From Alphaproteobacteria bacterium (lineage in GTDB: Bacteria > Pseudomonadota > Alphaproteobacteria > Sneathiellales > Sneathiellaceae), in the NCBI GenBank assembly GCA_006226265.1, contig SBHH01000369.1, forward strand, positions 1 through 5,314: 5,314 nt of DNA. Reading direction: 5' to 3'. Positions 1-5,314 of this stretch are shown here, piece by piece. Positions within the stretch are counted from its first letter, which is position 1. Every line of letters begins with the position of its first letter. Both the position numbers and the translations under genes were made by a program. The notes beneath the pieces are model-generated. The model saw nothing but the letters and a program-made list of their open reading frames with translations. It had not been told where the DNA came from and did no database searches.

Positions 1-131
1 CTGGGAAGGTCGATAATTCGAATGAACGCGAGGGACATATGCGGAAGTTTGCGAAAATCTGTCTTGGGGAAAAACTTTATGTTAGGCTCGGCGCGCGCTG
101 GGCGATTTATCGGACAGGGAACGAATCGTAA
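1..131. other. non-coding leader upstream of the first operon
   Basis: The forward reading frame that crosses this stretch gives an arginine/serine-rich, low-complexity peptide with no family resemblance, and it runs into the well-supported gene that starts at 132, so I treat the region as untranslated. An 8-bp palindrome ATTCGAAT lies at 16-23. The sequence AGGGA at 116-120, 11 bases before the ATG at 132, is the likely ribosome binding site. I could not find a -35/-10 pair with acceptable spacing, so no promoter is placed. The end of an upstream gene could lie just outside the window. Confidence 0.45.
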
Positions 132-935
132 ATGGGGAAGCTTGCCGATCAGAAGAACAGCGCCGCCGCCGGGATTTCGCTTCGCAAACTCGCGCCGCTC
201 ATTGTACTTCTTCTTATCCTTGCCGCCTTTTTCGCATTCGATCTTGATGATTATCTGACCTTCAAGGCCTTGAGCGATAACCGCGACGACCTTCTCGCTT
301 TCGTTGATGCGCATTACTGGCTGGCCGCCCTTATCTATATGGGGCTCTATGTGGTCGCCGTCGCCTGCTCTTTTCCGGGCGGACTCCTGATGACCGTGAC
401 GGGGGGTTTCCTCTTTGGCTGGATCGCTGCGGGCTTTATGACGGTTTTTGCGGCGACCCTTGGCGCGACCATCCTTTTCCTGATTGCCGAAACTGCGCTT
501 GGCGAACCGCTCCGTCACAAGGCGGGGCCCTGGCTCACCAAGCTTGAAAAAGGCTTTCAGGACGATGCCTTCAATTATCTGCTTTTTCTCCGCCTTGTGC
601 CGGTCTTCCCTTTCTGGCTGGTCAATATCGCCCCTGCTTTCCTGGGGGTCGGGCTCTCAACCTATGTGATCGGGACCTTCATCGGCATCATTCCGGGCAC
701 CTTCGTCTTTGCCTATCTTGGTGTTGGCCTCGACAGCATCATTGTCGAGCAGCAGGAGGTTTATCATTCCTGCATCACTGCCGGAAATGCGGGCTGCAGC
801 ATGGATTTCCAGATTTCCTCGCTGCTCACAAAAGAAATTCTTTTCTCCTTCATCGCGCTCGGGCTTATGTCGCTCCTCCCCATTCTTCTCAAGAAATGGC
901 GCAAGGGAAAGACAAGCCGGACGTCGGGATCGTAA
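132..935 (+). CDS. TVP38/TMEM64 family (VTT domain) inner-membrane protein
   Basis: A 267-residue integral membrane protein of the TVP38/TMEM64 group within the VTT/DedA superfamily; relatives are implicated in membrane lipid and envelope homeostasis, but the substrate of this subgroup is not settled. One N-terminal membrane segment lies at about 21-36, then hydrophobic segments at about 62-80, 84-120, 148-172 and 178-198, and a C-terminal one at about 234-254 followed by a basic tail (KKWRKGK). Family signatures visible are P82-G-G with G91-G92 and G96, G111-A112, the segment with R154, P157, P160 and N165 (LRLVPVFPFWLVN), and G185-I-I-P-G. A loop at 205-230 carries two cysteines, C214 and C222, which could form a disulfide. 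The ATG at 132 is chosen because AGGGA precedes it by 11 bases and it leaves a normal-length basic N-terminus. The stop lies three bases before the next start, indicating an operon with the flavin oxidoreductase. Confidence 0.92.
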   Translation: MGKLADQKNSAAAGISLRKLAPLIVLLLILAAFFAFDLDDYLTFKALSDNRDDLLAFVDAHYWLAALIYMGLYVVAVACSFPGGLLMTVTGGFLFGWIAAGFMTVFAATLGATILFLIAETALGEPLRHKAGPWLTKLEKGFQDDAFNYLLFLRLVPVFPFWLVNIAPAFLGVGLSTYVIGTFIGIIPGTFVFAYLGVGLDSIIVEQQEVYHSCITAGNAGCSMDFQISSLLTKEILFSFIALGLMSLLPILLKKWRKGKTSRTSGS

Positions 936-938
936 AAC

Positions 939-2360
939 ATGACAACAATAAAGACTGATATCTGCGTGATTGGTGGCGGCTCTGGCGGGCTGTCGGTCGC
1001 GGCGGGCGCAAGCCAGATGGGCGCGAAAACGGTTCTGGTTGAAGGCGGCAAAATGGGGGGCGATTGCCTCAATTATGGCTGCGTGCCCTCAAAGGCGCTT
1101 CTTGCCGCGGCGAAAAAGGCAAGCTTCCTGAAAGATGCATCGGACTTTGGCCTGACTTCATCGCCTGTCTCTGTCGATTTCGCAAAAGTCATGGATCATG
1201 TGAAAGGGGTGATCGCCGGGATTGCCCCGCATGACTCAGTGGAACGCTTTGAAAGTCTCGGCGTGACCGTATTGCAAGGCTATGCCCGCTTTATCTCGGG
1301 TCGGGAGATCGAGGTGAACGGGACGAAAGTTGCCGCACGCCGCTTTGTTATTGCGACGGGATCGCGGGCTGTTGCGCCGCCCGTTCCGGGGCTGGAGGAC
1401 GCGGGCTATCTCACCAACGAGACGATTTTTGAAAACAGGATATTGCCCGCACATCTGCTGATCATCGGCGGCGGGCCCATCGGCCTTGAGATGGCACAGG
1501 CCCATGCGCGGCTTGGCGCGAAAGTCACGGTGCTGGAGGCATTTCGTGCGTTCGGGAAAGACGATCCGGAGTTAAGTGCGATTGTGCTGGAAAAGCTCCG
1601 CGCGGAAGGCATCGATATCCGGGAGAATGTCAAAATCGCCTCGGTCTCGAAAGAGGAGGGCGGCTATCGTCTTTCCCTCGGTGACGACGGGACAGAGCAA
1701 ATCACCGGCTCCCACCTTCTTGTCGCGGCGGGGCGCAAAGCCAATGTCAAAAACCTTAATCTGGAGGCGGCGGGCGTTGACTATACCGCGAAAGGCGTCA
1801 CGGTCGATGCCGGGCTTAAATCCTCCAACCGGCGGATCTATGCCATCGGCGATGTCGCGGGCAGTTATCAATTCACCCATATCGCGGGCTATCATGCCGG
1901 GATCGTGATCCGAAGCGCGCTGTTCCGCCTGCCCGCCAAGGTGAATTATGCGGCTGTGCCCTGGGTCACCTTCACGGATCCGGAACTTGCCCATGTCGGC
2001 CTTTCCGAGAGAGAGGCGCGGGAAAAAGAGGGAGATAGCCTCCGCGTGATGCGCTTTTCCTTCGATGAAAATGACCGGGCGCGGGCGATGCGTGAAACCA
2101 CAGGCTTTATCAAGGCTATCACGACGAAGAGCGGCAAGATCCTGGGCGCGAGCATTGTCGGGCCGGAGGCGGGAGAGCTGATCCATGCCTGGGCGCTCGC
2201 CATCTCGGGCGGGCTGAAAATAGGCTCGGTGGCAAGCTATATTGCGCCTTATCCAACCCTTGGCGAGGTATCGAAGCGGGCCGCGGGCAATTTCTACACG
2301 CCAAGCCTGTTCAGTTCTAAAACACGCCGTCTTGTGCGGTTTCTCTCCCTTTTCGGGTAA
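939..2360 (+). CDS. FAD-dependent pyridine nucleotide-disulfide oxidoreductase (mercuric reductase/lipoamide dehydrogenase-like)
   Basis: A 473-residue cytosolic class I flavoprotein disulfide reductase of near full family length. The N-terminal FAD-binding GxGxxG is at 12-17, the redox-active cysteine pair is C43/C48 in GGDCLNYGCVPSK, the NAD(P)H-binding GxGxxG is at 177-182 with acidic E200 at the end of the second strand (favouring NADH), and the second FAD motif IYAIGDVAG is at 300-308. The dimerisation domain starts near 338. At the C-terminal active site, where lipoamide dehydrogenase and glutathione reductase have His-Pro-x4-Glu, this protein reads Y438-P-T-L-G-E443, so the base histidine is replaced by tyrosine while the glutamate is kept. 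It lacks both an N-terminal heavy-metal domain and the C-terminal vicinal cysteines of true MerA, so mercury reduction is unlikely. The substrate is unknown. It sits three bases after the VTT membrane protein gene; the same two families are known as a fused protein in other bacteria, so the two products probably act together. Confidence 0.93.
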   Translation: MTTIKTDICVIGGGSGGLSVAAGASQMGAKTVLVEGGKMGGDCLNYGCVPSKALLAAAKKASFLKDASDFGLTSSPVSVDFAKVMDHVKGVIAGIAPHDSVERFESLGVTVLQGYARFISGREIEVNGTKVAARRFVIATGSRAVAPPVPGLEDAGYLTNETIFENRILPAHLLIIGGGPIGLEMAQAHARLGAKVTVLEAFRAFGKDDPELSAIVLEKLRAEGIDIRENVKIASVSKEEGGYRLSLGDDGTEQITGSHLLVAAGRKANVKNLNLEAAGVDYTAKGVTVDAGLKSSNRRIYAIGDVAGSYQFTHIAGYHAGIVIRSALFRLPAKVNYAAVPWVTFTDPELAHVGLSEREAREKEGDSLRVMRFSFDENDRARAMRETTGFIKAITTKSGKILGASIVGPEAGELIHAWALAISGGLKIGSVASYIAPYPTLGEVSKRAAGNFYTPSLFSSKTRRLVRFLSLFG

Positions 2361-2403
2361 CGCCGCCATAACGGTTTCGTGACCTCTGTTGATTCGGAAT
2401 TTA

Positions 2404-2417
2404 GAACCTAAAGGTTC
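2404..2417. promoter_or_regulatory. perfect 6+2+6 dyad, candidate operator
   Basis: GAACCT, AA, AGGTTC form an exact inverted repeat centred about 72 bases before the cysteine-repeat gene start and about 50 bases after the end of the oxidoreductase gene. It is not followed by a T-tract, so it is a poor terminator. Its position suits a repressor or activator site for the downstream gene. No partner -35/-10 pair is convincing and a 12-base match can arise by chance, so this is only a candidate. Confidence 0.3.
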
Positions 2418-2472
2418 ATTCTCATTCCTGCCGGGACGAGGAATATGCCCGGAGAAATTACGGAACAATTCT

Positions 2473-2477
2473 GGAGG
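2473..2477 (+). promoter_or_regulatory. strong Shine-Dalgarno of the cysteine-repeat gene
   Basis: GGAGG stands five bases before the ATG at 2483. It is the strongest ribosome binding site in the window, fixes the start of the small gene, and argues that this short reading frame is really translated, probably at a high level. Confidence 0.8.
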
Positions 2478-2482
2478 CAAAT

Positions 2483-2710
2483 ATGTTCAAGGAAGTTTTA
2501 ACCGCTGCGGCGATCGCGACCATGGCTGCATCGACAGTCGTTCCGGCCGCCGTTGCGAGCTGCGCGCCGAAAAAGGCCTGCAACGCCTGTTCGGCCAAGA
2601 AGGCCTGTAACCCTTGCGCCGCGAAAAAGGGCTGCAACGCCTGCAATCCGTGCAAGGCCAAGAAGAACCCTTGCAACCCTTGCAACCCCTGCAAGGCTAA
2701 AAAGAACTGA
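2483..2710 (+). CDS. small exported cysteine-repeat protein (CNPC / AKK repeats)
   Basis: A 75-residue protein of unknown function. Residues 1-25 look like a signal peptide: a short charged start (MFKE), a hydrophobic alanine-rich stretch, and A23-V-A25 as a probable signal peptidase I site. Alternatively V24-A-S-C27 fits a loose lipobox, which would make it a lipoprotein anchored at C27. The mature part is almost only C, N, P, A and K: 11 cysteines at 27, 33, 36, 42, 45, 51, 54, 57, 64, 67 and 70, mostly in C-N-P-C or C-N-A-C pairs separated by A-K-K. There is no aromatic residue after the signal, and no hydrophobic core, so it should be disordered until it binds metal or forms disulfides. 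A periplasmic or envelope metal-binding (metallothionein-like) or thiol-buffer role is inferred from composition only; a modified-peptide precursor is another possibility. A strong GGAGG lies five bases upstream and an intrinsic terminator follows, so it is probably its own short transcript. Confidence 0.8.
   Translation: MFKEVLTAAAIATMAASTVVPAAVASCAPKKACNACSAKKACNPCAAKKGCNACNPCKAKKNPCNPCNPCKAKKN
2579..2707 (+). repeat. degenerate in-frame repeats encoding C-N-x-C...A-K-K units
   Basis: The 3' two-thirds of the small gene consists of diverged in-frame repeats. Two units of 27 bases (C33 to A41, C42 to G50) are followed by two longer units in which the C-N-x-C element is doubled (C51 to N62, and C64 to N75 after a single proline). 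Bases such as TGCAACCCTTGCAACCC recur at the DNA level. The pattern suggests growth by slippage or unequal duplication, with copy number likely to vary among relatives. Confidence 0.75.
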
Positions 2711-2749
2711 TAATGAGGGGAAAGGGCTTATTAAGATCCTTCCGACAGG

Positions 2750-2788
2750 CGGACCGGTATCATTCAGTTGATGCCGGTCCGTTTTTTT
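2750..2788 (+). terminator. intrinsic (rho-independent) terminator of the cysteine-repeat gene
   Basis: CGGACCGGTATC (2750-2761) pairs over 12 positions, with a single G-U wobble, with GATGCCGGTCCG (2770-2781). The loop is eight bases and seven consecutive T follow at 2782-2788. It lies 40 bases after the stop codon of the small gene and ends only 15 bases before the preferred start of the histidine kinase gene. Confidence 0.93.
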
Positions 2789-2803
2789 GTTCTATTTCGA
2801 AAT

Positions 2804-4195
2804 ATGAATTTTCTGAAAAAGATGACGGGGCTGTCGAACAGCCTGTCCGCGCGGCTCCTGATCCTGACGTTGGTATTCGTGATGCTGGCGGAAGTGCTGA
2901 TCTTCGTGCCTTCCGTCGCCTTTTTCCGGCTCACCTATCTGATCAAGAAGACGGATTTTGCGCATCTTGCCGCCCTCTCGCTTTTAGCTTCACCGGACAA
3001 TATGGTCTCGGACGATCTGCGAGAGGAATTGTTGTTCCGCGTCGGCGCCCGCAGCGTTGTCTTCCATGGTGCGAATTCCCGCATCCTGATGCTGAGCGAG
3101 AATATGCCGCCCAAAATCGATGCCGAGTTCGATCTGGCGAACCGCAATCCCTTCATGCTGATCGAGGATGCCTTCATGACCCTGATGGTTGGGCCGGGAC
3201 GGATCATCCGCGTTATCACGCCGATCCGGAACGAGCCCAATTCCTCGCTCGAAGTGATTATTGACGAGGCGCCGCTGATCGCCGCCATGTATGACTATGC
3301 CTGGAATATCTTTTGGCTGTCGCTGATCATTTCCGCCCTGACGGCGGTGCTGGTGTATCTTTCGCTCCACTGGATGATGGTTCGTCCCATGCGGAGGTTA
3401 AGTGAGAGCATGATCGCCTTCCGCCGCGCGCCCGAGGATATCACCCGGAGCCTTGTCCCTTCGAAACGGCAGGATGAAATCGGCGTGGCGGAACGGGAAC
3501 TTGAAATCATGCAATCGCGTGTGCGGGCAGCTCTTAAGCAAAAGCAGCATCTCGCCGCGCTCGGGACGGCGGTGACAAAGATCAGCCATGATTTGCGCAA
3601 CATCCTTTCGACTTCCCAGATCGTCAGCGACAGTCTTTCGCAAAGCGATGATCCGAAAGTGCAGAAGATATTGCCGCGTCTGATGACCAGCATCGACCGC
3701 GCGATCGAGCTTTGCACTCAGACCCTGAAATACGGAAAGGCCGACGAGAGGGAGCCGAAGCGGGAGCGGTTCCTGCTCGCCCCGCTGGTCAACGAGGTAC
3801 AAAATTCCCTCGGACTTGCGGAAGGAAACGGTATCCTCTGGCAGACCGACATCGCTGGGAACTTCATGCTGAATGCGGACCGGGACCAGTTCTATCGCAT
3901 CCTTCTCAATCTCTGCCGCAATTCGCTGCAGGCAATGACGGGCAGCGGGCGGATTGATATCTCCGCCGGCCGTCAGGGTGGCATCGCAGCGATTCGGATT
4001 CAGGATACCGGTCCCGGTATGCCCGCGAAGGCGAAGGAGCATTTGTTTGAACCGTTCTCCGGATCGACCGGGCCGCAGGGAACAGGGCTCGGCCTTTCGA
4101 TTGCGCATGAACTGGTGACGGCGCATGGTGGACAGATCAGGCTGGAGAAGTCCGGATCGGACGGAACCGTCTTCTGTATTACACTTCCGGATTAA
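2804..4195 (+). CDS. membrane-bound sensor histidine kinase
   Basis: A two-component sensor kinase, 463 residues from the preferred ATG. In this numbering: membrane segment 1 at about 19-41, a periplasmic sensor region of about 125 residues (42-166) of no domain I recognise, membrane segment 2 at about 167-189, and a HAMP linker at 190-244 containing the typical DEIG. A HisKA dimerisation domain follows at about 246-311 with phospho-acceptor H262 in ISHDLRN, then the HATPase domain from 352 to the end: N-box N369/N373, G1 DTGPGMP (401-407), F-box LFEPF (414-418) and G2 GTGLGLS (426-432). All catalytic boxes are intact. The frame stays open upstream to a TTG at 2768 and an ATG at 2771, but those lie inside the preceding terminator, so 2804 or the ATG at 2822 (preceded by a weak GAAAAAG) is more credible. 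None has a good ribosome binding site. No response regulator is adjacent, so the partner must be encoded elsewhere or outside the window. Confidence 0.9.
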   Translation: MNFLKKMTGLSNSLSARLLILTLVFVMLAEVLIFVPSVAFFRLTYLIKKTDFAHLAALSLLASPDNMVSDDLREELLFRVGARSVVFHGANSRILMLSENMPPKIDAEFDLANRNPFMLIEDAFMTLMVGPGRIIRVITPIRNEPNSSLEVIIDEAPLIAAMYDYAWNIFWLSLIISALTAVLVYLSLHWMMVRPMRRLSESMIAFRRAPEDITRSLVPSKRQDEIGVAERELEIMQSRVRAALKQKQHLAALGTAVTKISHDLRNILSTSQIVSDSLSQSDDPKVQKILPRLMTSIDRAIELCTQTLKYGKADEREPKRERFLLAPLVNEVQNSLGLAEGNGILWQTDIAGNFMLNADRDQFYRILLNLCRNSLQAMTGSGRIDISAGRQGGIAAIRIQDTGPGMPAKAKEHLFEPFSGSTGPQGTGLGLSIAHELVTAHGGQIRLEKSGSDGTVFCITLPD

Positions 4196-4210
4196 CCGAT
4201 TGTAAAGCAA

Positions 4211-4250
4211 TGGCCATTACTCTTGCTGGCGTAAGTAGCAAGCTAGGCCA
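4211..4250 (+). other. two-part hairpin between kinase and lipoprotein genes
   Basis: TGGCC (4211-4215) pairs with GGCCA (4246-4250), and inside it CTTGCT (4222-4227) pairs with AGCAAG (4237-4242), leaving a nine-base loop and an asymmetric internal loop (6 and 3 bases). No T-tract follows, so it is not a standard intrinsic terminator. It may be a structured leader of the lipoprotein mRNA, a processing or stability hairpin in a shared transcript, or chance. A second GGCC at 4255-4258 could compete for pairing. Confidence 0.35.
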
Positions 4251-4273
4251 GATGGGCCTCATCCGGAGTAAAA

Positions 4274-4645
4274 ATGGTTCTGACGCATGTCGTGAAGATG
4301 ACGGTTTTGCCGCTTTTGCTGATATTCTTGTCGGGATGCTCCACAAATATCGCAAAGGCAATCGACGCGCGGGTTTCCAGTCTTGTCGGTGCGGACTGCT
4401 CTGCTACCAATTTATCCGTTGGAAAGAGCTACTGTCAGGAACGTTTGGTCGCCGATGAACTGGAACCCGTCTATTGCTACAAGACGCTTGGATCCGTGAC
4501 CTGTTACGGGAAGGAAAACCCCTATAATACCGAACGTTCCGATCGGGTAAGAAAAGTACTTGCGCTTGGCTCAAACGGCAGCTCCTATTCGGCGGCAGGT
4601 CAGCCTTCCAAAAGCATGGTTGCGGACAGAAAAAGCGCCGAGTAG
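4274..4645 (+). CDS. small lipoprotein of unknown function with four cysteines
   Basis: A 123-residue predicted lipoprotein. The signal peptide ends in the lipobox L19-S-G-C22 after a hydrophobic run (VLPLLLIFL), so C22 should be lipidated and the mature protein of about 102 residues tethered to the outer or inner membrane facing the periplasm; S at +2 favours outer-membrane sorting by the E. coli rule. The mature part has four cysteines (42, 54, 68, 77), an even number consistent with two disulfides, and the segment YCYKTLGSVTCYGKENPY, a style I associate with conserved hypothetical alphaproteobacterial lipoproteins (memory-based, not searched). The tail from about 95 on is polar and probably disordered. 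The start at 4274 is supported by GGAG at 4265-4268, five bases upstream; an ATG at 4298 would leave a very short signal. It begins 78 bases after the kinase stop and may share its transcript. No function can be assigned. Confidence 0.82.
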   Translation: MVLTHVVKMTVLPLLLIFLSGCSTNIAKAIDARVSSLVGADCSATNLSVGKSYCQERLVADELEPVYCYKTLGSVTCYGKENPYNTERSDRVRKVLALGSNGSSYSAAGQPSKSMVADRKSAE

Positions 4646-4672
4646 CACGATACAAAGTCTTGGCGCGAAAAA

Positions 4673-4709
4673 GCTTTCCACGGAATTGTCACGAAAGCCC
4701 TCTTTATTT
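4673..4709 (+). terminator. weak candidate terminator after the lipoprotein gene
   Basis: GCTTTC (4673-4678) pairs perfectly with GAAAGC (4693-4698) around a 14-base loop, followed by the pyrimidine-rich CCTCTTTATTT. The stem is short and the T-run is interrupted, so it would be inefficient. Its location between two genes, 27 bases after the lipoprotein stop, is what makes it worth listing. TTGTCA at 4686-4691 inside the loop resembles a -35 box, but no -10 box at proper spacing is visible. Confidence 0.25.
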
Positions 4710-4765
4710 ACGGCGGAAAATTGCTACCTTGTCAGATAACTTCCTGCAAGGAGACTTGATCCGTC

Positions 4766-5314
4766 ATGACGTGGAATCCCGAACAATACAGCCTCTTCTC
4801 TGATCATCGTTTGCGCCCGGCGCTGGACCTTCTGACCCAGGTGCCTTTGCATGCGCCAGCAGTGATTTACGATCTTGGCTGTGGGCCCGGGAATGTCACG
4901 GCGCTTCTCTCCCAGCGCTGGGGAGAAGCCGTCATCATCGGCATCGACAATTCCGAGGAAATGTTGAAAAAGGCACGCGCCGATCACCCTTCCATCGAAT
5001 GGAAATCGGCTGATATTTCGAACTTCCGGCCGACCAGCAAAGGTAATCTTATTTTCAGCAATGCGGCCCTCCACTGGCTCGATAATCACGAGACCCTGTT
5101 CCCTTCGCTTCTCGATCAGCTCCGCCCGGGCGGGGTGCTGGCCGTGCAGATGCCGAATAATTTTAACGCGCCGTCTCATGAAAATCTTTATGACCTTGCC
5201 CGCTCCCCCAAATGGATCGACAGGCTTGAACATCTTGTCCGGCCTGCACCGGTGCATAATATCAACTGGTATTTCGATCTGTTGAGCCCGCTCTCCGACA
5301 AGGTCAATGTCTGG
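4766..5314 (+). CDS. tam: trans-aconitate 2-methyltransferase, 3' end outside the window
   Basis: The open frame runs from the ATG at 4766 to the right edge without a stop, giving the first 183 residues of a protein whose family is about 250-260 long. The enzyme (EC 2.1.1.144) is a cytosolic SAM-dependent methyltransferase that esterifies trans-aconitate, an inhibitory by-product of cis-aconitate in the citric acid cycle. Seen here: the family start MTWNPEQYSLFSDHRLRPAL, SAM motif I DLGCGPGN (36-43), acidic D61 in GIDNSEEML that should hold the ribose of SAM, D83 in the motif ADIS, NAALHWL (99-105), and LRPGGVLAVQMPNN, which closely follow E. coli Tam as I remember it. The ribosome binding site AAGGAGA is at 4748-4754, 11 bases before the start, slightly longer than ideal. 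It appears intact and separately expressed from the lipoprotein gene 120 bases upstream. Confidence 0.93.
   Translation, partial: MTWNPEQYSLFSDHRLRPALDLLTQVPLHAPAVIYDLGCGPGNVTALLSQRWGEAVIIGIDNSEEMLKKARADHPSIEWKSADISNFRPTSKGNLIFSNAALHWLDNHETLFPSLLDQLRPGGVLAVQMPNNFNAPSHENLYDLARSPKWIDRLEHLVRPAPVHNINWYFDLLSPLSDKVNVW

Noticed and set aside
22..258. 78-codon forward frame at the left edge
   Set aside because: It overlaps the VTT gene in another frame, has no ribosome binding site at its start, and yields a low-complexity arginine/serine/proline product.
939..2360. Annotation as mercuric reductase (merA)
   Set aside because: The N-terminal metal-binding domain and the C-terminal vicinal cysteines required for Hg(II) handling are absent, and no mer genes are nearby.
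1572..2480. 302-codon open frame on the minus strand
   Set aside because: It is antisense to the well-supported oxidoreductase gene, gives a composition-biased protein without family motifs, and has no plausible context; GC-rich coding DNA often leaves such open shadows.
2458..2694. Minus-strand frame with Leu-Gln-Gly repeats
   Set aside because: The repetition merely mirrors the DNA repeats of the cysteine-repeat gene on the opposite strand, which has the strong Shine-Dalgarno and signal peptide.
2579..2707. CRISPR-like or non-coding tandem repeat
   Set aside because: The repeats are in frame, diverged at synonymous and non-synonymous positions, have no unique spacers, and lie inside a translated gene.
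2768..2803. Longer kinase start (TTG 2768 or ATG 2771)
   Set aside because: These codons sit in the 3' arm of the intrinsic terminator and would encode its T-tract as a Phe/Val run; they lack a ribosome binding site at suitable distance.
4160..4171. GACGG-AA-CCGTC dyad near the 3' end of the kinase gene
   Set aside because: It lies inside coding sequence, the two-base loop cannot form a stable hairpin, and there is no T-tract; probably coincidental codon choice.
3398..4210. 270-codon open frame on the minus strand
   Set aside because: It lies entirely opposite the kinase domains, whose motifs are intact in the + frame; the minus product shows no recognisable domain.
4210..4458. 82-codon forward frame overlapping the lipoprotein start
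   Set aside because: It is out of frame with the lipoprotein, which has the Shine-Dalgarno and lipobox; the alternative product shows no motif.

Overview
The window looks like ordinary chromosomal DNA from an alphaproteobacterium. The basis is a moderately high GC content with many C/G third positions, compact gene spacing, and protein styles typical of that class: a VTT-domain/flavin reductase pair, an N-terminally membrane-anchored histidine kinase with an H-D-L-R-N H-box, and a small lipoprotein with a Y-C-Y-K-T-L-G motif. The genus cannot be read from the sequence. All supported genes are on the + strand. I see no tRNA, rRNA, CRISPR array, insertion sequence or prophage.

Layout: (1) Positions 1-131 hold no convincing gene and are probably the leader of the first operon. 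(2) 132-935 encodes a TVP38/TMEM64 (VTT/DedA-superfamily) membrane protein. Three bases later, 939-2360 encodes a class I FAD-dependent pyridine nucleotide-disulfide oxidoreductase with an active-site C-x4-C. The two are almost certainly co-transcribed, and in other bacteria these two families also occur fused. (3) A 122-bp gap carries a small perfect dyad and a strong ribosome binding site. It leads to a 75-codon gene (2483-2710) for an exported protein built of C-N-P-C / A-K-K repeats with 11 cysteines. A clear intrinsic terminator follows (2750-2788). (4) A membrane histidine kinase (best start 2804, end 4195) begins immediately after the terminator. No response regulator is visible. (5) 4274-4645 encodes a small lipoprotein with four conserved-looking cysteines. 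(6) 4766 to the right edge is the first ~183 codons of trans-aconitate 2-methyltransferase (tam).

How they may work together: the first pair is a membrane protein plus a thiol-disulfide flavoenzyme, a redox module of unsettled substrate. The cysteine-repeat protein, the kinase and the cysteine-containing lipoprotein are all envelope-facing and adjacent, which makes an envelope redox or metal theme tempting. The terminator separates the cysteine-repeat gene from the kinase, however, so a functional link is only a hypothesis. The tam gene is a housekeeping enzyme that detoxifies trans-aconitate. The most unusual item in the window is the cysteine-repeat protein. Nothing here clearly amounts to a complete new multi-gene system.
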